A DNA stretch of 64,000 bases from Tridacna crocea (GCA_943736015.1 OX031061.1:15075290-15139289); one strand, 5' to 3'; positions 28,849 to 38,370 are shown, counted from the first letter of the stretch. Numbers and translations: made by a program. Notes: a model not told the origin generated them from the sequence alone.

Positions 28849-29819
28849 CGCATATATTCCAGAAAGCTTCAGCGACGCGGACAGCTCGCGGACCCTAGAA
28901 GGAATCGATACAGAAGGTTCGTGGAACCTTTCCTGAACGTTCAGAGCAGTCGCGGTATGCTCTCTGAACAATGAATGGAAAATGTCGCATGACTTTCGTA
29001 TCTAGGCAACCTACTCCCTTAACATATCAAAATCAGTGCTCTGTCACTTGCAGTTTGACTTTCACCAGCGTGGACGTGTTTTTAATCTCTCCTGCACACA
29101 ACATGCCGAGACAAAAAAGAAAAAAAAAGGTCGACCATGGAAAAAAACAGTCGACTGGAGTCTGTGGTACTTTTAATCCTTGTTTGTCTAGAGTGACGTT
29201 ATTTTTTCTGATACACTGTTAATTTGTCGATGTCAGTCTATGGAACGAGAGAACCAAGCGCTCTAATATAAACTATGAATGAAACCTATACATTTCCGTA
29301 CTGTCTCCGCCTAGTGTCGTGCACTGAAACTGGTTGTCCCAAACGTTTCCTGGTGTAATCCTAAACGTATTCGCGTTGTCCTGAAACGATCCGCTTTCAC
29401 GCCTGAACTTTCGGAACTATTCCGGATTGTTTACGCGGAAAATCCTAAGTATGCTAGCAAGAAGTCTGCGGACAGTCTGAGGATAAATACATTTCTGTAC
29501 GGAATCGATGTTTTCTCACAGGATGGTATGCCGAAATCAATTTATTTTTACCGCGAAGCTTCCTTGTCCCCTCCGCGTCCCAGTGGACGCCAGGCATTAC
29601 CCTTCAAAGTGTTAGTCATAAATTCAGAGTCAAGTTATTTTGTCATCTTAAAATTTTGTCATTTATTACAGGGTTAAGGGTTTATATGGATCTAGATCAA
29701 CAGCTAAACCTGCACTATAGGAGGTTGGGCACAGCTTAATCTGTGACACATTAAAAATTTGATTTACAAACTAGGCTAATTCATTCCATGAGCCATGCAT
29801 CTCGATGATGGATTAATAC

Positions 29820-30299
29820 CGACCACAGTGCATGAATCCATAGATTTTTTTCATTAACTCTTTACCATACAATCCCTATTTTTAACGAACATGAGAAAGA
29901 AGCTTTTAGAAAACACTGTGGGATAAGGAGAAAAGGCTGGTAACCCCATCAAAAAACATGAGGACCATGATGGTCCTATATCGCTCACCTGAGTACTAAG
30001 CAGTAAGAGTCTACAATGAATGCTGGGCCAGTTTTGACCAAAGGGGCATCATATGAACAATCTTGGTAGAGGTCCACTGGGAGAAGCTGCATACCAAATA
30101 TTAAAGTTCTGCACCGTCTTAGTTTCAGAGAAGAAGAATTTGAAAGTTTTCCTTCTTTGTTCCTATGTTTCAAACTTGTGACCCCCGGGCAGCCAGTTTT
30201 GACCCGAGGGGCATCATATGAACGTTCTTGGTAGAGGTCCACTAGGAGATGCTACATGTACATACCTCATATCAAAGCTTGTACCCTTCTAGTTTCAGA
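29820..30299. repeat. Direct duplicate block B (second copy)
   Basis: Matches 28107-28586. Continues after 30299 into further HPR-c monomers. Confidence 0.9.
29854..29945 (+). mobile_element. TH1a half-element ending at the apex (duplicate)
   Basis: Duplicate of 28141-28232, not an independent insertion. Confidence 0.72.
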
Positions 30300-30620
30300 G
30301 AAGAAGATTTTTAAAGTTTTCCTTCTTTGTTCCTATGTTTCAAACTTGTGACCCCCGGGGTGGGGCCAGTTTTGACCCCAAGGGCATCATATGAACAATC
30401 TTGGTAGAGGTCTTTTAGGAGATGCTACATACCAAATATCAAAGCCCTATGCCTTCCAGTTTCAGAGAAGAAGATTTTTAAATATTTTGCTATTTTTTTC
30501 CTTTTGGTTGCCTAGTGGCAACCAGAGTTATGCCTGAAATTCAATCTCTTGAACAACTTTGGTAGAGCTTCACCCAAAGAACATCCCTGCCAAGTTTCAT
30601 CAAGATTGGCCCGGTGGTTT
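29956..30620 (+). repeat. HPR-c element, 3'-truncated
   Basis: Four monomers, then the pre-terminal TTGCCTAGTGGCAACCAGAG and CAAGTTTCATCAAGATTGGC. It breaks off at GGTGGTTTACACGGG before any GACGGAC tract or 3' hairpin. Confidence 0.75.
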
Positions 30621-30979
30621 ACACGGGTGGTAAACGGGGCAACTAGCTCCAAAAGGAGTCAATAGTATTTTGTTGCCTCGTAACATACGGGTATTTGTGT
30701 GCTAGTTGCATAGATAGAAAATTTGTCAACAAAGGTACCGGTAGGTGTCGAATACTTTGATTTTTATTTATTTCCTTAGCGGAGACCTTTTGAAAAATCC
30801 GGCAATGCAGTGCGATATAGAAATGACTAAACTTTATTCACCGCTAGCATATGTCATCTAAGTGTGCAGCGCTTGGATAAAATCTTGGCAAAACTTTCAA
30901 ACATCGAGCGGTAAAACTGTAAATCGGAGGACAATTCACAGAGGACAATTCACATGTTTTTCAATGAAAATACTTGTTC
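30621..30979. other. Unassigned
   Basis: No family or gene recognised; two ACAATTCACA repeats near 30932-30954. Confidence 0.3.
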
Positions 30980-31115
30980 CTGAACAAGTAGAAAACATTG
31001 TGGGAAAAAGGAGAAAATGCTGGTTAACCAGCATTTTCTCCTTTTTCCCACAATGTTTTCAAAAGACCATTTTCTCAGGGTCATTAAAAGTAGGGGTTGT
31101 GTGGGAAAGGGTTAA
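30980..31115 (-). mobile_element. TH1a copy lacking its left end
   Basis: Perfect long stem ACATTGTGGGAAAAAGGAG/CTCCTTTTTCCCACAATGT, then TTCTCAGGGTC and GTGGGAAAGGG-TTAA. The extra A in the left arm is matched by an extra T on the right. Confidence 0.78.
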
Positions 31116-31460
31116 CACTCAGGACTGTGTGGTAGAGGAATAATCATCTGCTTCTCTTCCTTTATTGTCATTTATTGTTCTAATTTTCTCCCTATATGAA
31201 GATCTACTTTTTCATTACTAAAGTTGTCATCATGATCTGTCTTTCTTTTAGTATTATTTTCATCATAATAGCTTATATTGATTTTTGTTTGACTATTCAT
31301 TTGCTAGCCACTGTATTACTCAGTTTATAACGTTTGACGAGAAACTGAAAACTTTAAGTCAATAAAGTAGAGTCCATTTATTGTCCAGAAAATCCATTTT
31401 GATTTTGTATAAAAACTTAATGAATTAATATGACGTACACATATTCCCAAATGACCAAAA
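31116..31460. other. Unassigned AT-rich
   Basis: Starts with a relic of a TH1 end (GGACTGTGTGGTAGAGG). Nothing else recognised. Confidence 0.35.
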
Positions 31461-32050
31461 ACAAGAGGGTCATTATGGCCGTTTATTGCTCCAATGGCTA
31501 ACAAGTAATAACACTACAAGCCAAACATTACAACACTTGGCCATCTTGTTTCAAACTTGAAGACTTACAGAATTTCTACTGTAAAATCCTACCAGAAAAG
31601 TTATGACCCCTGGCAAAGCCATTTCTGACCACAAGGCTATAATTACTTGAATCCTGGTCCACAAGATAAAGATGAAGCCCCGTAACAAATAATACAGGTC
31701 TAGAATGTGTGGTCATAAACAAGAAGATTTTCAAAGTTCCCCAATAAAACAAACTGAAAAACGATGAGACTCAATTGAGCCAGAGCTGAACTTAGTAACC
31801 CCAGGTCTTATTATAGTTAGTAACAAGAGGATTTATAAAGTTTTCACAACAAAACCCCATGTAAAACTTGTGACCCTTGATGTGGAGACAAGCTTGACCC
31901 CAAGACTATCATTTGGGCCCTCCTAGTAGAGGCTTACTAGATAAAGCTGCAAGTAAAATTTATTGTCCTTGGCCGCATTGCTAGGACTACATGTAGTTTT
32001 TTTTAAAAGTTTTCCCAATATAAGGCCAAGTAAAACTTGCTGACAGTGCC
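31461..32050 (+). repeat. HPR-d element, 3'-truncated
   Basis: ACAAGAGGGTCATTATGGCC start, then monomers sharing ACTTGAATCCTGG, CCACTAGATAAAGC-like and TTGGGCCCTCCTAGTAGAGG phrases with 57941-59395. Stops beside the 77-bp palindrome. Confidence 0.7.
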
Positions 32051-32054
32051 AGTA

Positions 32055-32131
32055 CGATAGGTGAGTGCAACACTATTCTTAGTGCCTGTACAGTGTACAG
32101 GCACTTAGAATAGTGTTGCACTCACCTATCG
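32055..32131. mobile_element. 77-bp near-perfect palindrome, copy 1
   Basis: Arms start CGATAGGTGAGTGCAACACT and meet at GCCTGTACAGTGTACAGGC. Flanked by AGTA at 32051-32054 and 32132-32135, a 4-bp target duplication. Sister copy at 41436-41512 has the same length. Confidence 0.75.
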
Positions 32132-32135
32132 AGTA

Positions 32136-32370
32136 CATCCTCGGATACCCCGGGGTCTCCCTGGGACAATTAATTGAATTTCCCTCGCTTTACCGCTGGC
32201 CGAATGCTGGCTTTTCATTGGTTCCATCATCATTTTGTGATGGGCGAGTGGACTGTACGCTATGACGTTTCGTATCGATTTTCAGCGGCTGATTCAAAGT
32301 TTTATTAGTCAATTGTCCCAGGGGTCGATGTACCGTAGCAAATAGGGAGACCCCGGGGCATCCGAGGATG
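32136..32370. mobile_element. MULE-like MITE, copy 1
   Basis: Ends CATCCTCGGATACCCCGGGG and its inverse CCCCGGGGCATCCGAGGATG. Flanked by the 9-bp duplication TATCGAGTA (32127-32135 and 32371-32379). Has lost about 24 bp in the left terminal repeat relative to copy 2. Long inverted ends with 9-bp duplications are typical of Mutator-like elements. Confidence 0.82.
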
Positions 32371-32560
32371 TATCGAGTACATCTATCAATGCTTTCCTAA
32401 AGTCTTTTCTATCATTACTCTGCACAATTTTCTTTCTAAGCCACTGGCTGCCTTCCCACATGATTATCAAAGATACAATGGTCAGCAGTGGGAGAAGAAT
32501 GAACCCTGTTGCAGTGACTATCATAATTCCTCCGAAAGAAATTGTCCCAGCAATGGGGTC
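32309..32560 (-). pseudogene. Possible exon with a membrane segment, disrupted by the MULE-like MITE
   Basis: Minus-strand open frame from a possible acceptor (CCCTGTCTAG, AG at 32562-32561). It encodes a hydrophobic stretch, GFILLPLLTIVSLIIMW, followed by a basic segment (SQWLRKKIVQSNDRKDF), like a single-pass membrane protein with juxtamembrane tail. From 32370 leftward the frame is transposon sequence and stops there. The first part (GACAATTTCTTTC after a TTTTATCCCTG motif) resembles the head-body junction of a tRNA-derived SINE, so the whole frame may be chance. No family recognised. Confidence 0.18.
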
Positions 32561-32660
32561 CTAGACAGGGATAAAACCATGACCCCTTTTCCTCAAGTCC
32601 TGCTACCTGGACCCATTTAAGATCAAGTCTTCTTACGAGCTAAGTTAAAGGATCGCTCAT
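32560..32660 (-). repeat. Possible tRNA-like SINE head
   Basis: Minus strand has TTAGCTCGTAAGAAGACTTG and CATGGTTTTATCCCTG spaced like A and B boxes, both imperfect. Confidence 0.3.
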
Positions 32661-32875
32661 GGAGTACTTGCTGAACTTTTACAATTTTTAGGTGCAAGAC
32701 TTTTTTTTCTGCGTGACTTCCGGATAAATTTGAAAATTCAGGATGTGAAAATGTTTCTTTGTCTTTTACCACAGAATGCATTATGCATTACTGTATAAAT
32801 TTTCTTTAATTTTCCAAAATTGATGACAAAAATTTTGACATTTCCAAATCCAAAACATTTGCAAAAAATCATCTT
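32661..32875. other. Unassigned AT-rich
   Basis: Nothing recognised. Confidence 0.3.
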
Positions 32876-32942
32876 TTAACTCTTTACCAGATGAGGTAAT
32901 TTTGGTCTGCTGAAATTGAAAGAATTTGCAGACAACAGATTC
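32876..32942 (-). mobile_element. TH1a end fragment
   Basis: TTAA-CTCTTTACCAGATGAGG to GAATTTGCAGACAACAG; stops before the hairpin. Confidence 0.6.
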
Positions 32943-33039
32943 AGTGGCTAATAAAAAGATGGTTCTTGTATTTGTGCTCCCATCTTATGAAAAAAGTCCA
33001 TAACAAAGAAACAAATGAACATTAATGCAATGCAGAAAT

Positions 33040-33126
33040 GAAAGGATAGGGCATGATTCGAAACTTAGAGTGCCCAAACAAAAGGCTAATATCGTAACCA
33101 CTGAGCCAAAGAGAACTCTCCCTAAA
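33040..33126 (-). repeat. tRNA-like SINE head
   Basis: Minus strand TTTGGCTCAGTGGTTACGAT and AAGTTTCGAATCATGCCC are spaced like tRNA A and B boxes. No SINE-1 body follows, so it is a different SINE or a pseudo-tRNA. Confidence 0.45.
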
Positions 33127-33270
33127 GCACACTGACCTTGGTAAAAACTTTTGGCGATTGGTAACCCAGATTTATGTGCACAGTGTCAATGGACTAGTTT
33201 ACCTCATGATTCAGTTGGCTCTTAGACAGAATACATTTTATGGAACATAATTATAATATGACCTGCAACT

Positions 33271-33511
33271 GGCAAAAGGGGCATTCGGGCATTTGCGTAA
33301 AGTGTTGTCTCTGATCAGCTTGCACAGTCCCTGCAATCCAATCCAAGGCGACTCTTTCCATTTTTTAAGTAGTTTCCTGTTTTGCACAAGTCTACAGCAT
33401 CAAAAAATCTAATACAGTTGTAAAGTGCTGTCTTGGATTAGCCTGCGCGGACTGCGCAGGCTGATCCGAGACGACACTTTACCAAGTTGTCCAAATGCCT
33501 CTTTTCGCATG
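33271..33511. mobile_element. MITE with ~30-bp inverted ends and internal hairpin
   Basis: GGCAAAAGGGGCATTCGGGC ... GTAAAGTG at left pairs with CACTTTACC ... AATGCCTCTTTTCGC at right. An inner palindrome AGCCTGCGCGGACTGCGCAG lies at about 33440-33460. Confidence 0.6.
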
Positions 33512-33594
33512 TTGCATACCATATGATGATGAATTCCTTGGTATAATGCCTGACTGAAATACATTATACTCCTTTTTGCCAGAGAGTAACTCAC

Positions 33595-33806
33595 TTAACT
33601 CTTTACCACTGGCTCAAATTGAAAGCATTTGTAGACGACAAATTAAATGTGACTGAAAAATTGAAATTTGTTCTGGGAACGGTAGAAAACATGGGGAGAA
33701 AATGAGAAAAGGCTGGTTACCAGCATTTTCTCCTTTTCCTACAGTGTTTTCAAAAGGCTTCTTTCTCAGGGGCGTCAAAAGGAGGGATTGTGTGGTAATG
33801 GGTTAA
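33595..33806 (-). mobile_element. TH1a hairpin MITE
   Basis: Left stem shortened (ACATGGGGAGAAAATGAG). Right TTAA shared with the following TH1c. Confidence 0.84.
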
Positions 33807-34031
33807 CACTTTACACCATAAGGCATTTCTAGGGTATCTCTAATTGACCCTAAATAACAGCAAGGATGAAGCTGTTTCTTATGCGTATGTAACACCTATT
33901 GATAGCATAGAAAACATTGTGACAAAAGGTGAAATTGCTCGTCACGAGCAATTTCACCTTTTGCCACAATGTTTTCCAAAGGCTACTACAAGCAGTACGT
34001 AGAAATGAGTATCTATAGAATAAGGGGTTAA
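33803..34031 (-). mobile_element. TH1c hairpin MITE
   Basis: Best TH1c copy: GTGACAAAAGGTGAAATTGC with apex CTCGTCACGAG and matching arm. Ends CACTTTACACCATAAGG and GGAATAAGGGG-like. Confidence 0.87.
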
Positions 34032-34311
34032 TTAGCATTTATGAGATCTTCAAGTCTGGCATGCATGAAAGGTAATATAAATATGAGCCAATAGCTCTGG
34101 CAAAATGGGAGCTGAACGCATCTTCGTGATAAACGATATCAGCCCAATTCATTATGTAATTATGGAGCCATAAGAGCCATTTTTATAAGTAATCAACTTA
34201 ATCATGAGGAAGACCGGTCCTTTGGCAAACAGAAAATTGACAGATAGCAAAAAGTTTCGGCCCAGCTTAGCCTAGGCAGGCTGACCTGGGTCATTACCTT
34301 TCACAGATGCA
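34032..34311. other. Unassigned, with a CAGGCTGACCTGGGTCA motif
   Basis: The AGGCTGACCTGGGTCA ... GCAGATGCATTAA-like segment at about 34278-34312 recurs at 50270-50309, each time immediately before a TH1. Confidence 0.4.
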
Positions 34312-34535
34312 TTAACACATTACGACAATATTTTAGGTTTGTCCAAATTGAAAGCATTTGTAGACGACAAAATAAAAGTGACTGAAAATATGAAATTTGT
34401 TTTGTGAATGGTAGAAAACATTGTGGGAAAAGGAGAAAATGCTGGTTACCAGCATTTGCTCCTTTTTCCACAATGTTTTCTAAAGGCTTCTTTCTCAGGG
34501 GCGTCAAAAATAGAGATTGTATGGTAGTGGGTTAA
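34312..34535 (-). mobile_element. TH1a hairpin MITE
   Basis: Lies after GCAGATGCA-like sequence, as does the copy at 50308. Right TTAA shared with the next copy. Confidence 0.86.
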
Positions 34536-34763
34536 CTGGTGACATAACAAACAACAATATTTTCGGCTTGCCCAAATAAAAGCATTTGCAGATGACAAAA
34601 TTTAAGGTAACTGAAAACTTGAAATCTGTTTTGTAAAGGGTAGAAAGCATTATGGCAAAAGGAGAAAATGCTGGTTACCAGCATTTTCTCCTTTTCCCAC
34701 AATGATATTAAAGGCTTCTTTCTCAGGGTCGTCAAAAGTAGGGATTGTGTGGTAATGGGTTAA
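34532..34763 (-). mobile_element. TH1a hairpin MITE
   Basis: Left end decayed (CTGGTGACATAACAAAC), core stem nearly complete, right end GTGGTAATGGG-TTAA. Confidence 0.84.
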
Positions 34764-34954
34764 GCCCTCTATTCACAGAGCACGGCTAAAATATGTAAAC
34801 CCGACTAAGGATGTCAGAAAGAGACTTAGTACATAAACAAGGTGCTTTGAAGAAACCATAAATCAAGCAAGTCTGAGCTTCTGAGCTTCGGGGCAGATAC
34901 ACCATAATAAATGCCTCGGTGTAACATCTGCACATTGCTTCCATTGCTACCAAA
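34764..34954. other. Unassigned
   Basis: No recognised feature. Confidence 0.3.
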
Positions 34955-35184
34955 TTAACTCCTTACCACACAATCCCTATTTTTGACGCCCCATGAGAAA
35001 AAAGCCTTTTTAAAACACTTTGGGAAAAGGAGAAAATGCTGGTAACCAGCATTTTCTCCTTTTCCCACAGTGTTTTCTACCCTTCCCAGAACAAATTTCA
35101 ATTTTTCAGTCACCTATATTTTGTCGTCTGCAAATGCTTTCGATTTGGACCAGTCCAAAATTTTCTTGTGTGGTAATGGGTTAA
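34955..35184 (+). mobile_element. TH1a hairpin MITE
   Basis: First of a three-copy chain; TTAA 35181-35184 shared. Confidence 0.9.
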
Positions 35185-35415
35185 CTCCTTACCACACGAT
35201 CCCGACTGTTAAAGACCCTGAAATAGAAGCCTTTCGAAAACATTGTAGGAAAAGGAGAAAATGCTGGTTACCAGCATTTTCTCCTTTTCCAACAATATTT
35301 TCTGCCCTTGGATTCCAATGACAAATTTCTAGTTTCTAGCCACACTTAAATTTGTCCTCTGCAAATGCTTTCAATTTGGACAATTCTACAATTTTTTGTG
35401 TGGTACAGAGTTTAA
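35181..35415 (+). mobile_element. TH1a hairpin MITE
   Basis: Middle of the chain. Paired change in the stem: TTGTAGGAAAAGG against CCTTTTCCAACAA. Confidence 0.88.
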
Positions 35416-35665
35416 TGATTACCACACGATGAAAATGAAAACTTTACCACACGATGAAAATGAAAACTTGTCCAAACTGAAAGCATTTGCAGATGACAAT
35501 TCAAACATGTCTCCTGTAATGGTGCTTGTCTTTGATAGGAAAGAAAACATTAAGGGAAAAGGAGAAAATGCTGGTTACCAGCATTTTCTCCTTTTCCCTT
35601 GATGTTTTCAAAAGGCCTCTTCCGCAGGGATTATTAAAAACCGGGATTGTGTGGTTAAGAATTAA
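35412..35665 (-). mobile_element. TH1a hairpin MITE with left-end duplication
   Basis: A ~28-bp unit (TACCACACGATGAAAATGAA) is duplicated at 35420-35467. Stem altered on both arms: ACATTAAGGGAAAAGGAG with CTCCTTTTCCCTTGATGT. Confidence 0.86.
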
Positions 35666-36564
35666 GCACTTTGTATGTTGTTAAGTGCAATTTTCAACAG
35701 CAGTTTAGTTCTATTATTGCAGCCAGTGTACTCATCAACGCTTTCCTTTTTTTTTTTAACCTGCATACTTGACACAATATTTTTATCTAGCTACTGGCTG
35801 CTGCCCACGGAAATAACATTCAAAGAGCTCCAGATAGAGGGCGTGATTTCGATTTCCAAATTGAAAATATTCATTATTCTCAACTAAACTTTATGTTGTG
35901 GGTACTTGTCACAATTGTATTGAGACGATTCTTATGAGTACCCACAACATAGGGTTTGGAAGAGAAATGATGGATTTAGAATATAATCGCTTCCTCCTAT
36001 CTGGAGGTCCGACATTCCACAGCGAGGGAGGAATGAATCATATCACAAGAAACTTAACTTACCAATCCTTGGTGAGAAATTGGCCGACCTTGAGAAACGA
36101 ACCCCCTTGTTCCCTGGTTTCATGCCCTGTATATTACTGGTGAGCAACCAGGCTTGACTGCTGAGTGCAAATCAACAATTCAAGGCCATTTAACAAACAT
36201 AATGTAGTAGACCTGTAACACTTCTAGTGCAGCACTGAATAAAATTCTTGATAGTTGATAAAGACCGGTTTATACACATATAAGACTTTTGCACACTTTT
36301 AACCTACAGAAATTTCTTTGATGTCTATCTTGAAATTATTTATTGATAGTTTTGTTAGTTTCCAGAAAAGGGAGGTAATTATTAGCTACCTTTAAAATGA
36401 GAATATAGTGCTTTTAGATTTATAAATTATAATTCTACGAAGAAAAAAAAGGAAAAAGTGGCTAGATCAAAGTAGTACAATTTAACACTTCCTTTTAATT
36501 GTAGCAAATTTTGTAAGATAATCCTAGAGTGGAAATAGCTGTTTTCTATTAAGGCTCCACTACT
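35666..36564. other. No gene or family seen
   Basis: One short inverted repeat at 35892-35952 (ATGTTGTGGGTACT and AGTACCCACAACAT). A possible GT donor context on the minus strand near 36060 (GGATTG|GTAAGTT) has no accompanying convincing exon. Confidence 0.35.
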
Positions 36565-36795
36565 TTAAGCCATTACCACACGACAAAATTTCAGACTGGT
36601 TCAAATTGAAAGCATTTGCAGACGACAAAATAAAGGTGACTGAAAAATTGAAATTTGTTCTGGGAAGGGTAGAAAACATTGCGGGAAAAGGAGAAAATGC
36701 TGGTGACCAGCATTTTCTCCTTTTCCTACAGTGTTTTCAAAAGGCTTCTTTCTCAGGGGCGTCAAAAGTAGGGATTGTGTGGTAATGGGTTTTAA
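36565..36795 (-). mobile_element. TH1a hairpin MITE
   Basis: Complete. Right TTAA (36792-36795) is also the left end of the next, nested pair. Confidence 0.88.
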
Positions 36796-37205
36796 TTCTT
36801 TACAATTTTATATTTTATCCAAATTGAAAGCATTTGCAGACAACAAATTTAACTCTTTACTGCACAATCCCGACTTTTAACGACCCTGAAAAAGAAAGCC
36901 TGTGAAAACATTGTGTGAACTGGGAAAAGGAGAAAATGCTGGTAACCAGCATTTTCTCCTTTTTCTACAATGTTTTCTATCCTTTCCAAATAAAATTTCA
37001 ATTTTTGATTCACATATATTTTGTCATCTGTAAATGCTTTGAATTTGGACTAGTCCAAAATTTTGTCATTAAAAGCTAAAGAGTTAAAGTGATGCGATTT
37101 GTCTTTGAAAAGGTAATCTTGTAAATGCAGAAATTGCTGGTTTCCAAACATTAATTCCACTTCAGGGATCATTAAAACTTTGGATTGTGTGATAGAGAGA
37201 TAAAC
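36792..37205 (-). mobile_element. Decayed TH1 hosting another TH1
   Basis: Left arm TTCTTTACAATTTTATATTT ... GCATTTGCAGACAACAAAT runs to the guest at 36849. After it come AAGTGATGCGATTTGTC, AGAAATTGCTGGTTTCC and TGGATTGTGTGATAGAGAG in TH1 order. Confidence 0.65.
36849..37087 (+). mobile_element. TH1a guest inside another TH1
   Basis: TTAA at both ends. An extra GTGAACTG sits in the left stem. Confidence 0.83.
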
Positions 37206-37242
37206 AGGGGGAGTTATAATTCACCAACCATTCTTGAGAATA

Positions 37243-37381
37243 TTCATAGTCTTATTCTTCAAGGTTTTCTAAATTTGTAAGTAACACAACATCTGATTGG
37301 CTAAACCGAATGGTTTAGCCAATCAGAAGTTGTGTTACTTACAAATGTAGAAAATTCTGGAGAATAAGACAAAGAACGTTC
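37243..37381. mobile_element. Fold-back repeat HT1, best copy
   Basis: Long palindrome: CTTATTCTTC...TGTAAGTAACACAACATCTG with CAGAAGTTGTGTTACTTACA ... GAATAAGAC. The centre is GGCTAAACCGAATGGTTTAGCC (22 bp, split here as GGCTAAAC/GAATG/GTTTAGCC). Confidence 0.72.
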
Positions 37382-37613
37382 TTAACCCATTACCACACAA
37401 TCCCTACTTTTGACGCTCCCGAGAAAGAAGCCTTTCGAAAACACTGTGGGAAAAGGAGAAAATGCTGGTAGTAACTAGCATTTTCTCCTTTTCCCACAGT
37501 GTTTTCTACCCTTCCCAGAACAAATTTCAATTTTTCAGTCACCTTTATTTTGTCATCTGCAAATGCTTTCAATTTGGACCAGTCCAAATTTTTCTCATGT
37601 GGTAATGGGTTAA
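37382..37613 (+). mobile_element. TH1a hairpin MITE
   Basis: Inserted at the TTAA of AACGTTCTTAA, the right margin of HT1. Apex carries a 3-bp insertion (CTGGTAGTAACTAGC). Confidence 0.87.
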
Positions 37614-37669
37614 GGATGGTTGGTGAGTACAGGCCCAGGATTGGTGAGGTAATGGCCCCATAAAGGATA

Positions 37670-37892
37670 CAGACTCTTTACCTCACAATAAAATTTTAGA
37701 CTTGTCCAAATTAAAAGCATTCGCAGACAACATAATATTATCAAATGTTGCTGAAATGATGGAATTCGTCACTGAAAAAGTAGAAAAACTTGTGGAAAAA
37801 GGAGGATGCTGGTTACCAGCATTTTCTGCTTTTCCCACTATGTTTTCAAAAGGCTTATTTAGGGTCGTAAAAACCAAGGATTGTCTGGTTAA
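37670..37892 (-). mobile_element. TH1a hairpin MITE, decayed
   Basis: Left target lost (GACTCTTTACCTC). Right TTAA (37889-37892) shared with the next copy. Left stem shortened to GGAAAAAGGAGGATGC. Confidence 0.75.
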
Positions 37893-38121
37893 CTCTTTAC
37901 CACACAATCCCGACTTTTCATGACCCTAAGAAAGAAGCTTACAGAAAACATTGTAGGAAAAGGAGAAAATGCTGGTAACCAGCATTTTCTCCTTTTCCCA
38001 CAATGTTTTCTACCATGCAGGAAACAAATTTCAATGTTTAAATTATGTTTCTTTTGTCATAGATCTGCAAGTGCTTTCAATTTAGGCCAGTCTAAAATTT
38101 TTTCATTTAGTAAAGAATTAA
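37889..38121 (+). mobile_element. TH1a hairpin MITE
   Basis: Complete core. Right arm has a 7-bp insertion near GTCATAGATCTGC. Confidence 0.85.
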
Positions 38122-38146
38122 ACATGAAATTGTATGGTAATTTCAA

Positions 38147-38370
38147 TTAATCCTTTTCCATACAATCCTGACTTTTAACAACCCGAGCAACAAGCCTTTG
38201 AAAACATTATAGAAAAAGGTGAACATCCTGGTTACCAGCATTTCTCCTTTTCCAACAATCGTTTCTCACCTTTCAAAGAAAATTTTCCTAATATGTGCAA
38301 CTTCGATTCTTTGTCTGCAAATGCTCTCAGTTTGAACCATTATGAAAATTCTGTTGTTTTATAAAGATTG
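38147..38370 (+). mobile_element. TH1a copy, decayed
   Basis: ATCCTTTTCCATACAATCC to TTTTATAAAGATTG. The stem is degraded (AAAAAGGTGAACATCCTGG). Confidence 0.65.

Larger units (their letters stand above)
27834..29594. mobile_element. GC-rich element with GGCGTCCACT terminal inverted repeats
   Basis: Left end CAGGCGTCCACTAGGG, right end TCCCAGTGGACGCCAGG. The body is distinctive (CGCGG, GGACATC and CCGCGTC words; higher GC than surroundings). Inside is the duplication junction described separately. The open frames (27908-28144, 28649-28936, 28971-29222) have no familiar motif. DNA-transposon class not determined. Confidence 0.6.
27713..29677 (+). mobile_element. TH1a copy split by a GC-rich element
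   Basis: Left part 27713-27834 (CCCTTTACCACGTATTCCTG and palindrome GGGAAAATGAGAAAACCAGG/ATTTTCTCATTTTCC). The right part resumes at about 29595 (ATTACCCTTCAAAGTG ... TTATTACAGGG-TTAA). Confidence 0.7.
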
